From Flabesymbios commensalis (Eukaryota > Annelida > Polychaeta > Terebellida > Flabelligeridae), in contig OZ024902.1 in assembly GCA_964017125.1 (NCBI GenBank), positions 52,624,201 through 52,688,200 of the forward strand: a DNA stretch of 64,000 bases. The letters run 5' to 3'. The notes beneath the pieces were generated by a model. The model made no database searches and was not told the origin of the DNA. It saw nothing but the letters and a program-made list of their open reading frames with translations. Both the position numbers and the translations under genes were made by a program. Positions 60,601 to 64,000 of this stretch are shown here, piece by piece. Within the stretch, counting starts at the first letter, position 1, and each line of letters opens with the position of its first letter.

Positions 60601-63522
60601 TCTGTCTGATATATTTGATATTGGAATAGATCGAGACTTGAGTTTTACACATTAACCCTTTAACCGCCAAATTATTCAATCTGAATTTTCACCCACTTGA
60701 AGTTGTGTCTCGCTGACGCGATCCACAACTTCAAGTGAGTGAAAATTATGCAGATTTGACAAAATGGAGTTCAACTGTTTTCAAATATTGCTGATTGATG
60801 TCACATTTTATCTTTAACATGTTTAAAAGATGATACTTAATGTGCTAATAAAAACCCGAATAGGCCTATATGCGGCACCGGCGGTTAAAGGACTAAAGTC
60901 ATTTTCAGTTTCCTGAAGTTGTGCATCGCGGTAGTGAGACGGGCATAATGCTAAAGTATTGTTCATTGTTTTGTTGGACTACATCCCAGCAGGCACAGTA
61001 CGTTGGACATATGTTGATCCAATGTTGGTCGGGATGTATATCAAGAGGTGGTGTTGATCACATTTGACCATTGTATGTTGACCAGCTGTAGACCAGAAAG
61101 TTGACCTTCAGCATCGCGGCGTGCTCCTGTCGGTGATTTTACGGTGATTGCAGGTCGCCCCTTGAGGGACCACCACCACCTCTACACTGCCGTGCAAAGT
61201 CAAAAAGCAGTATCTGCTCACTCTATAAGTAAGCAGATACTGCGTTTGGCTTTGCAGATCAGTACACCTCCAGAATGCAACCCATAGGTCACGATGACCT
61301 GAAAGATCACGGCCGGGATGACGCTGCTGAAGCTAATCAAAGAGTATGACAACAACAACAGCTCTCTGTATTAGCACTGACATTAACCTGATCACTTTGA
61401 TTGGGGGAATTTCACAAACATTTAGTATGCTACCACAAAGATATAATACCGTGGCATGGTCGATCTCAATAGAATGTGGTAGTATACTGTCTACACTATA
61501 AAAGTGGACTTCTATATCTAGTCTGTCTTTAGTAGATTATCATGGTTATCATGTTTAATTCATCATGTTTAATTCTGACATTCTTCTGTGAAATATTAAT
61601 GTATAAAATCAGCCGATTAAAAATTGATCAGCGGTAAATTATTAATTTCACTTTGTCATCTATCTATTATTGTTATTATATGATAACATTGTACCCTCTA
61701 CTGCCTCGTAATGTGTATTATGTTAATTATATATAGATAAAATATATTGTGCAACAAATACATATATAATTTATATAATATATTGTACAAGCGAAACGTT
61801 GACACTGTGAACGACCTACGAAATCACATCTTATCTATTTTTGCTGTACATAAATTCGCCATTTATGTTTTGTGCGTGATTTAAAGTTGAGTTTAGTTAT
61901 TTGTTTCAATCAAAATAACCTATATTTGAACTAAAATACAAAATGGTTACTGCCAGCACACAAAGAAGCGTTTTTGTGAATATAATACAATTAAACTTTT
62001 TTTTTTAATGTAAAACTAGAAAACAAGACTATGTGATACGAAAGATTAGGCTACAAGGCATCCGATACTATGTTCAAGCACATTTTATTCTAATATGCTT
62101 TGATGTAATAATATTTCGAATGACGTCATGATTTTTATTTTAAGTATGTAAAATGACGGTCATCTTCGATTTTACAAAAAAATGTATAGGTCGGATGATG
62201 AAAAATAAAAAGCAAAAATGAGTGTTTCGAACCCGAGTCATGCAAAAAACATAAATCTAGCATACCAGTGCGAATAACTCAAATAAATCATTTAGTTTTT
62301 TGTTCATATTTAGGTGAATGTCGTGGCCATTTTTTTATTTTTTATTTCAAATGTACTCGTCAGTATCGTTTATTACTGGTCTATTAGGTTACATCAAATG
62401 AGGCATATTATCGTTAGCATGTTCAGCGGTATAATTATAGTAACAGTAAATACATAAAAAACGGCGGACGTCATGGATTTGACGGTGAAATAAAAAAAAA
62501 TCCAAAGACACTAGAAATGATTTTTTCTAATATAAATCTTGCAGACGCCATACAGAAAGTGTGATGACAAATTTTATACTAAGATGCCGAGCAAAGTTCA
62601 ATGTTTCATATTTCAACCCAGGCTAAATACACACATATTTATTTAAAAAAAACTGCTATACTCATTCATGAAACAAATTATATGACATTTATAAATATAC
62701 GCCACTCAACAGTTTTGAGCATATCATATCTGGTCATGAGCATTCATGTATCTATGTCAATTGGTTTCAAAGTCATCGCGAGGAGATTTATTTCCGCCAA
62801 TGGCTGCCTAATTAGCATTATAATTAGTTATTTTTAACATTTTATGCTTTCATTTATATCCTATCTTAATCCTTGACCATGGAAAATGTGGGAATTGACA
62901 CCACATAAATGTGTCTATGACAATATTAGTTTTACAGTTATTGAAACAATTTTGTTTTTGGGCAGTGCCTGCCTAATTTGCATAATAATCAATAAAACAG
63001 CAACTTCCGGCAATGGAAACTGCTCTTTTCCGAGTCCATGGGTATTGATAGTTAATAAAAAGGAATTGTGTCCATGTGGTAATAAATACCTCCTTGTGAA
63101 ACTTTGTCATTTGACCACTACTAGGTCTCATATTTAGTGTGTTGTAGCAAGCATTCCTATCCATGTCTATTGTAATAACATTTTCTTGAGTGGTTCTGTA
63201 ATTGTCTGCAGGGGACCAATTAGGGATTTGTGTAGGCAAGGATATAGTACAAGATCTTTGGTGTAACTATTTATCAGCAGGCTATTATGAAGAGTGAGAC
63301 ACAGGGTGAATGGTGAGTCGAACAGTGTTGACAAACGTTGACCCAGCATTGATCCGATGTCTAGTAGGTGATGTCTTAAATTCTCTACCTAGCAATGTTT
63401 TCACTCACCCATGTGAATCCAAGACAACCGATGGCATCAGCCAGCATATCTCCGAGTAATGAAGGAAAGGAATTGAGAGCCGGGAAGTAAGCGTGCATGT
63501 GTGGACTCTGCCAATGTGTCAT
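35780..63522 (-). CDS. HDC: Histidine decarboxylase, 11 exons, N terminus outside the window
   Basis: Joined exons (63409-63522, 56134-56262, 54389-54523, 48119-48262, 47138-47204, 43081-43243, 41759-41829, 41170-41189, 40537-40635, 40158-40259, 35780-36664) give 642 codons plus TGA, all GT-AG and in phase. The product is a group II PLP decarboxylase converting histidine to histamine. Landmarks are [35 protein letters not shown] and NPSKW, whose Lys (codon 43116-43118) is the Schiff-base residue. The choice of HDC over dopa or tyramine decarboxylase rests on [39 protein letters not shown] and [12 protein letters not shown], which are close to vertebrate HDC. The Ser of PLSRR is at the place where dopa decarboxylases have Gly. 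About 75 N-terminal residues are missing beyond 64000. A tail of about 220 residues follows the core and ends with a Glu-rich stretch and [11 protein letters not shown]. Confidence 0.95.
36950..38171. repeat. CA-rich minisatellite in the last HDC intron, left block
   Basis: Units such as CAATCACCACCACTATGCAC followed by CACCAACCACAATCACCTCC repeat with periods of 42 or 51 bp. G is nearly absent on the plus strand, so the HDC transcript would be G/U-rich here. The His/Pro/Thr-rich open frames it creates are not genes. Confidence 0.93.
38181..38688. mobile_element. 508-bp long-TIR element with 9-bp target duplication
   Basis: Flanked by CACAATCAC at 38172-38180 and 38689-38697. The ends are inverted repeats of about 85 bp starting ACGTCAATAAA and built of CTTATTCCTTATT and GAATAAGGAATAAGTAAC units. 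The inner sequence is unique and has no coding frame. A 9-bp duplication with long repeated ends fits a non-autonomous Mutator-like element. It landed inside the minisatellite. Confidence 0.9.
38698..39250. repeat. CA-rich minisatellite, right block
   Basis: Same units as the left block (CACAATCACCACCACTATGC and CAACCACAATCACCTCC). Removing the inserted element and one duplication restores a continuous array. Confidence 0.93.
39480..39790. repeat. Dispersed repeat shared with 62560-62800
   Basis: Shares GAGCAAAGTTCAATGTTTCATAT, CTAAATACA and AAGCATATACATATCTGG with the right-hand copy (GAGCATATCATATCTGG). Diverged. In the last HDC intron. Confidence 0.6.
40158..40259 (-). CDS. HDC: HDC exon (GIRLAKCF...VVFRMK)
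   Basis: Acceptor TTATTCTGCAG, donor ATGAAG|GTGAGT, 34 codons, phase 0/0. Contains [17 protein letters not shown], the segment that most resembles vertebrate HDC (RHLGLVVFRLK). Confidence 0.95.
40537..40635 (-). CDS. HDC: HDC exon ([10 protein letters not shown]...)
   Basis: Acceptor CATTGCAG, donor AGAAAG|GTATTG, 33 codons, phase 0/0. [20 protein letters not shown] followed by [13 protein letters not shown]. Holds the Ser that separates histidine- and tyrosine-type enzymes from Gly-bearing dopa decarboxylases. Confidence 0.95.
41170..41189 (-). CDS. HDC: HDC 20-nt microexon
   Basis: Acceptor TTTGTTACAG and donor ATATG|GTATGT bracket just 20 nt. With the last G of the previous exon it encodes GAAIDYM, exactly the bridge between LRHENT and HWQIPL expected from the family, and it restores phase 0. 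Confidence 0.9.
41382..41475. repeat. 47-bp-arm perfect-centre hairpin next to the microexon
   Basis: Arms 41382-41428 and 41429-41475 are reverse complements with three mismatches and no loop. TTGGTCGAGATGG meets CCATCTCGACCAA at the centre. It lies in the intron just upstream of the HDC microexon. Confidence 0.92.
41759..41829 (-). CDS. HDC: HDC exon ([11 protein letters not shown]...)
   Basis: Acceptor TTTTCACAG, donor AACACAG|GTGAGA, 71 nt, phase 2 to 1. Encodes [20 protein letters not shown] and ENT. Confidence 0.95.
42056..42195. mobile_element. 140-bp TTAA-flanked element with CCCTTTCACCGCGG ends
   Basis: TTAA at 42052-42055 and 42196-42199. The ends CCCTTTCACCGCGGAT and ATCCGCGGTGAAAGGG (preceded by GGCGAC) are perfect inverted repeats. 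The inside differs from the CTTGAAG family (two short GGCGAC motifs). Confidence 0.9.
42925..42999. repeat. GCTGGGTTAACGTTG inverted repeat (CCAGCAAACAC-related)
   Basis: AGCCAGTGCTGGGTTAACGT faces AACCCAGCATTGGCTC. Related to the ATGTTGGGCCAGCGTCG MITE fragments. Confidence 0.6.
43081..43243 (-). CDS. HDC: HDC exon with the PLP-binding lysine
   Basis: Acceptor GTTGTTTGCAG, donor CATGTG|GTAAGT, 163 nt, phase 1 to 2. [20 protein letters not shown] supplies the Asp that pairs with the PLP ring nitrogen; [17 protein letters not shown] supplies the catalytic Lys (43116-43118). Confidence 0.96.
43276..43514. mobile_element. TTAA-type element, GCATTAAAGCATC family, decayed
   Basis: TTTTAAGACCTCACGATGC at the left, TTTGAAAGGATTAAG at the right. 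The core is TCATCCACTACGAGAATTGC facing AGCGGCTTGTAGTGGATGA, with centre AATTGCGACAGCAATT. Confidence 0.75.
44095..44180 (-). repeat. tRNA-like SINE remnant
   Basis: The minus strand reads GGGGCCTTGGTGTAGTAGTC, with a perfect A box (TGGTGTAGTAG, 44158-44168). A degenerate B box GGTTTGTGCC (44115-44124) follows about 34 nt further on. It does not close a tRNA acceptor stem, so I take it as a SINE remnant rather than a tRNA gene. Confidence 0.5.
44373..45699. mobile_element. 1,327-bp non-autonomous element studded with GTTATGGAGAGAC
   Basis: The ends GAGGGATTCTATAATTTTAG and (reverse) GAGAGATTCTATAATTTTAG are inverted repeats of 27 bp with two mismatches, flanked by ATTT on both sides (44369-44372 and 45700-45703). 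About a dozen copies of CGTTATGGAGAGAC or its reverse are scattered inside (for example about 44543, 44567, 44764, 44793, 44820, 45014, 45036 and 45104). No transposase. Superfamily not determined. In the HDC intron between the lysine exon and the exon at 47138. Confidence 0.8.
46103..46345. mobile_element. 243-bp TTAA-type element, GCATTAAAGCATC family
   Basis: TTAA at 46099-46102 and 46346-46349. Begins CCCTTTAAGCCCTCACGATG. The core is CATCCACTACAAGTCGAGAA opposite CGCGGCTTGTTGTGGA, with centre AATTGCGACAGCAATT. Reverse orientation to the copy at 34308. Confidence 0.85.
46401..46583. repeat. TCTTAGTGAGCTC/TGCGGGG hairpin repeat
   Basis: Contains AAATGTCTTAATTAGCTC, GGGTCTACGGCC, then TTAATGCGGGGACCGTCTTT opposed by AAGAAGGTCCCCGCGCTGAA. 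It ends GGG with TTAA at 46584-46587. The core is CAGAATCTGACGTAT and its inverse. Confidence 0.75.
47138..47204 (-). CDS. HDC: HDC exon (LCATLGTTG...)
   Basis: Acceptor GTTGTTTTAG, donor CAATAT|GTAAGA, 67 nt, phase 0 to 1. [20 protein letters not shown]; Thr and Gly of this loop contact the cofactor in the family. The first residue is Leu where most relatives have Val. Confidence 0.94.
47448..47880. repeat. Two decayed TTAA-type MITE copies
   Basis: 47448-47621 keeps AACCATTTAACTTCCAAGTT, TTGATGTCACGTTTTATGG and GGTTGGTTAAAGGATTAA but has lost most of the hairpin. 47690-47880 keeps AAACCCTTAGCGCGCTAAAT and the hairpin CCCACTTAAAATTGTGTC opposite CACAACTTCAAGTGGG. Confidence 0.65.
47968..48105. 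repeat. TGCAAAGCCA/GCAGTATCTGC hairpin repeat beside an HDC exon
   Basis: TATACTGCCGTGGAAAGTCA begins it; CTGCAAAGCCAAAAGGCAGT and GAGCAGATACTGTATTTTGG form its inverted parts. It ends about 14 bp below the exon at 48119, so it covers the intron start. Confidence 0.65.
48119..48262 (-). CDS. HDC: HDC exon ([10 protein letters not shown]...IPFF)
   Basis: Acceptor CCTTTCGCAG, donor TTTCTTT|GTGAGT, 48 codons, phase 0/0. [20 protein letters not shown] carries the family's His that stacks on the PLP ring. Confidence 0.95.
48688..48750. repeat. Hairpin core with AATTGCGCCAGCAATT centre
   Basis: CATTTTATCCACCTTGGGGT faces ACCCCAAGGTGGATGAAAATG. No TTAA ends are clear. Same centre type as the cores at 31738 and 58478. 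Confidence 0.75.
49420..49507. repeat. 34-bp-arm hairpin
   Basis: ATAGCAAGGCTTGACATCGA (left arm 49420-49453) faces TCGATGTCAAGCCTTGCTAT (right arm 49474-49507). Three mismatches, loop of 20 bp. Confidence 0.88.
49807..49915. mobile_element. CCAGCAAACACAAAAC hairpin MITE
   Basis: CCTAGCAAACACAATATATT faces CAAATGGTTTGTGTTTACTG. The centre is CCCAACGTCTTCGACGTTGG. Confidence 0.82.
50021..50165. repeat. TGCGGGG-family repeat with a TCTGACGTC palindrome
   Basis: GGGTCTACGGCCATTG, then GTCAGAGTCTGACGTCTATA and GACGTCAGATTCTGACGTCT. The ends are eroded compared with 46401-46583. Confidence 0.6.
50170..51215. other. HDC intron; nothing seen
   Basis: No exon-like frame or repeat unit noticed. Confidence 0.45.
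51222..51291. repeat. AATGTTGGACCAGCGTC inverted repeat
   Basis: CAATGCTGTTTTAATGTTGG and ACCAGCGTC face GACGCTGGCCCAACATTG and AACAGCATTGG. An inner part of the CCAGCAAACAC-type MITEs. Confidence 0.7.
51411..51496. mobile_element. TTAA-ended hairpin with 42-bp arms
   Basis: Arms 51411-51452 and 51455-51496 pair with two mismatches and a GT loop. The outer ends are TTAACG and CGTTAA, so the hairpin proper is flanked by TTAA. CTAATCTGCCACTTT is the inner arm. Confidence 0.88.
51500..53430. other. HDC intron; little seen
   Basis: One MITE-type inverted segment at about 51845-51905 (AATGTTGCTCAGCGTCTC opposite GGCCCAACAT) and a G-rich run near 51790. No exon-like frame. Confidence 0.45.
53448..53911. 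mobile_element. TTCGCGA-rich element with internal direct repeats
   Basis: Ends CGCGAATATTACCAGATCTACAGTAT, the right end of the TATACTGTATATCTGGTAAT family. Internally, the segments starting at about 53448 and 53633 resemble each other (TCAAGCATTTT, AAATGGATT, TATGCCA). Motifs TCGCGAA, GCGCGAAAA and ACGCGAA recur. Confidence 0.6.
54040..54288. mobile_element. TTAA-type element, GCATTAAAGCATC family
   Basis: TTAA at 54034-54037 and 54289-54292. CCCTTTCAGGCCTGAATTTA at the left, GGGCTTAAAGGG at the right. The core is CATCCACTACAAGCCGCGAC opposite CGACTTGCAGTGGATG. Confidence 0.82.
54389..54523 (-). CDS. HDC: HDC exon ([15 protein letters not shown]...)
   Basis: Acceptor GTTTCAG, donor GATCAG|GTGAGC, 45 codons, phase 0/0. 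[20 protein letters not shown] matches the family 'STASES....ALLAAR' cofactor-phosphate segment; it ends GYCSDQ. Confidence 0.95.
54944..55030. repeat. GGTTGGGCCAGCGTCGCAGACG inverted repeat
   Basis: TGACCCAATGTCGTTTCAAG faces CTTGAGACGACATTGGTTTA, with GGCCAGCGTCGCAGACGCAGG between. A related half lies at 54290-54360. Confidence 0.7.
55685..55925. repeat. Decayed TTAA-type MITE with CTTGAAGTTGTG hairpin
   Basis: TTTAACCGCCAAATTCTTTA, hairpin CCCACTTGAAGTTGTGTCTC opposite ACAACTTTAAGTTAG, right end GACCGGCGCTTAAATGGTTG. Confidence 0.75.
56134..56262 (-). CDS. HDC: HDC exon ([10 protein letters not shown]...)
   Basis: Acceptor GTTTGTAG, donor CTACAG|GTCTGT, 43 codons, phase 0/0. [19 protein letters not shown] is a hallmark of aromatic and histidine decarboxylases; RGGGVLQ closes the exon. 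Confidence 0.95.
56397..56605 (-). mobile_element. tRNA-derived SINE, copy 1
   Basis: Minus-strand 5' end GGGGGCCCTACGGTAGTGG. A box TAGTGGTTAGCACC (56578-56591) and B box GGTTCGGTTCC (56543-56553) have pol III spacing. The body GGCGGTTTGAAAGACACAAA and TGTGGGGAGCCTCCGTGACC is shared with copy 2. An inner segment present in copy 2 is missing. Confidence 0.8.
57372..57477. mobile_element. Complete CCAGCAAACACGAGGCG MITE, 106 bp
   Basis: CCCAGCAAACACGAGGCGTT faces GGGTCAACATCGTGTTTGCT. The centre is GATGTTGGGCAGCGTCGCAG and GGGCCAGCATTGG. It links the AATGTTGGGCCAGCGTC fragments to the CCAGCAAACAC ends. Confidence 0.85.
57885..57962. repeat. Right part of a CCAGCAAACACGA-type MITE
   Basis: GGTTGGTTTAACGCTGGGCA and ACGCTGGCCCAACATTAAAC, ending ATCGTGTTTACTGGG. 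Confidence 0.75.
58020..58322 (-). mobile_element. tRNA-derived SINE, copy 2 (longer)
   Basis: 5' end GGGGGCCCTAGGGTAGTG on the minus strand, A box TAGTGATTAGCACC, B box GGTTCGGTTCC (about 58260-58270). The body is nearly identical to copy 1 (GGCGGTTTGAACGAAACACA). It extends further with CTGGAGGACAGTGTCATCTC and TGTGCACACAGATGGCC. Confidence 0.8.
58478..58532. repeat. Hairpin core with AATTGCGTTAGCAATT centre
   Basis: TTTCGTCATTTGCTGGAAATTGC faces GCAATTCATTCAAGCTTCAAATGACGAAA. It resembles the 31738 core. Confidence 0.7.
59009..59215. mobile_element. 207-bp TTCGCGA-rich MITE with TATACTGTA(G/T)ATCTGGTAAT ends
   Basis: The left end TATACTGTAGATCTGGTAAT and the right end ATTACCAGATATACAGTATA match at 19 of 20 when inverted. 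Inside: TTTTTCGCGAAAATC, GAATTCGCGAAATTTC and GAATTCGCGAATTTTC. Confidence 0.85.
59280..60470. other. HDC intron; nothing seen
   Basis: No exon-like frame or structured repeat beyond a short CCAACATTGGCTCAATG fragment just left of it. Confidence 0.45.
60474..60520. repeat. Perfect 23-bp-arm palindrome
   Basis: GTTGCGACGTTGAATCAACG TCA, one A, then its exact reverse complement. Nested repeats of CGTTGA give it further internal symmetry. Confidence 0.92.
60657..60892. mobile_element. TTAA-type MITE with CTTGAAGTTGTG hairpin
   Basis: TTAA at 60653-60656, CTAA at 60893-60896, ends CCCTTTAACCGCC and GGCGGTTAAAGG. The core ACTTGAAGTTGTGTCTCGC is opposed by its inverse. Among the best-preserved copies. 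Confidence 0.88.
61184..61263. repeat. TGCAAAGTCA/GCAGTATCTGC hairpin repeat
   Basis: TGCCGTGCAAAGTCAAAAAG and CAGTATCTGCT face AGCAGATACTGCGTTTGGCT and TTGCAG. The best-preserved member of the family. Confidence 0.75.
61280..62555. other. HDC intron; nothing seen
   Basis: AT-rich, with short TA-rich runs near 61730-61800. No exon-like frame. Confidence 0.45.
62560..62800. repeat. Dispersed repeat shared with 39480-39790
   Basis: GAGCAAAGTTCAATGTTTCATAT, AGGCTAAATACA and GAGCATATCATATCTGG; diverged from the left-hand copy. Confidence 0.6.
63409..63522 (-). CDS. HDC: HDC exon ([15 protein letters not shown]...), first in window
   Basis: Acceptor ATTTTTTTCTTGCAG, donor ACATGG|GTGAGT, 38 codons, phase 0/0. 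[19 protein letters not shown] then [17 protein letters not shown]. The opening Met is internal: the family has about 75 residues before it, so it is not the start codon. At least one upstream exon lies beyond 64000. Confidence 0.95.
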
Positions 63523-63631
63523 CTGCAAGAAAAAAATATTATGGTGTAAATTCTGTTAAAATGTACATAGTAATATATTGTAATTTTGTTTTTAAAAGCA
63601 TTAGTATTGACTGTTAGTTGTTTTATTAATG

Positions 63632-64000
63632 TGGAGTGAGTGAGTGAGTGAGTGAGTGAGTGAGTGAGTGAGTGAGTGAGTGAGTGAGTGTGTGAGTGAG
63701 TGAGTGAGTGAGTGAGTGAGTGAGTGAGTGAGTGAGTGAGTGAGTGAGTGAGTGAGTGAGTGAGTGAGTGAGTGAGTGAGTGAGTGAGTGAGTGAGTGAG
63801 TGAGTGAGTGAGTGAGTGAGTGAGTGAGTGAGTGAGTGAGTGAGTGAGTGAGTGAGTGAGTGAGTGAGTGAGTGAGTGAGTGAGTGAGTGAGTGAGTGAG
63901 TGAGTGAGTGAGTGAGTGAGTGAGTGAGTGAGTGAGTGAGTGAGTGAGTGAGTGAGTGAGTGAGTGAGTGAGTGAGTGAGTGAGTGAGTGAGTGAGTGAG
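63632..64000. repeat. (TGAG)n microsatellite reaching the window edge
   Basis: About 92 tetranucleotide units with one TGTG variant near 63690. It lies in the HDC intron upstream of the first visible exon. Confidence 0.98.

Overview
This is AT-rich animal nuclear DNA. Genes are split by GT-AG introns, and the space between exons is crowded with small DNA transposons, LINEs, tRNA-derived SINEs, one satellite and several simple repeats. The best-preserved gene is a histidine decarboxylase whose exons resemble the vertebrate and mollusc enzymes, and the repeat load is typical of marine invertebrates. I place it as a bilaterian invertebrate and cannot settle the phylum.

Layout. (1) 1-5.1 kb: two exons, minus strand, of a gene with a ZSWIM/FAR1-like C-C-H-H zinc domain. 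Between them lies a 129-bp satellite, itself split by a 1,064-bp DNA transposon with a TA target. (2) 5.7-15.1 kb: three decayed LINEs (one CR1/L2-like on plus, one Jockey-like and one CR1/L2-like on minus) and a field of a GTCATGTATGTGACAT-type motif. (3) 15.4-22.5 kb: no convincing gene; many small elements, several with TTAA targets. (4) 22.66-28.79 kb: a complete five-exon plus-strand gene for a 439-residue SLC16/monocarboxylate-transporter-like protein. (5) 28.8-35.7 kb: mostly unassigned, with one possible minus-strand terminal exon near 32.8-33.0 kb. (6) 35.78-63.52 kb: eleven minus-strand exons of HDC. They join in frame to 642 residues; the N-terminal exon(s) lie beyond the right edge. 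Its introns hold a CA-rich minisatellite interrupted by a 508-bp long-TIR element with 9-bp target duplications, several near-perfect hairpins, a GTTATGGAGAGAC-rich element, two SINE copies and many TTAA elements. The window ends in a (TGAG)n microsatellite.

The two recognisable host genes converge tail to tail. HDC makes histamine from histidine. The transporter is of a class that carries small acids across membranes; nothing in the sequence ties it to histamine, so I treat them as neighbours only.

The most unusual structure is the repeat landscape. Many unrelated-looking elements share one plan: TTAA, then CCCTTT-like ends, with a single central hairpin, often centred on AATTGCGNNAGCAATT while the outer stem differs between families. 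A second group consists of long non-autonomous elements studded with about a dozen copies of one short motif in both orientations.
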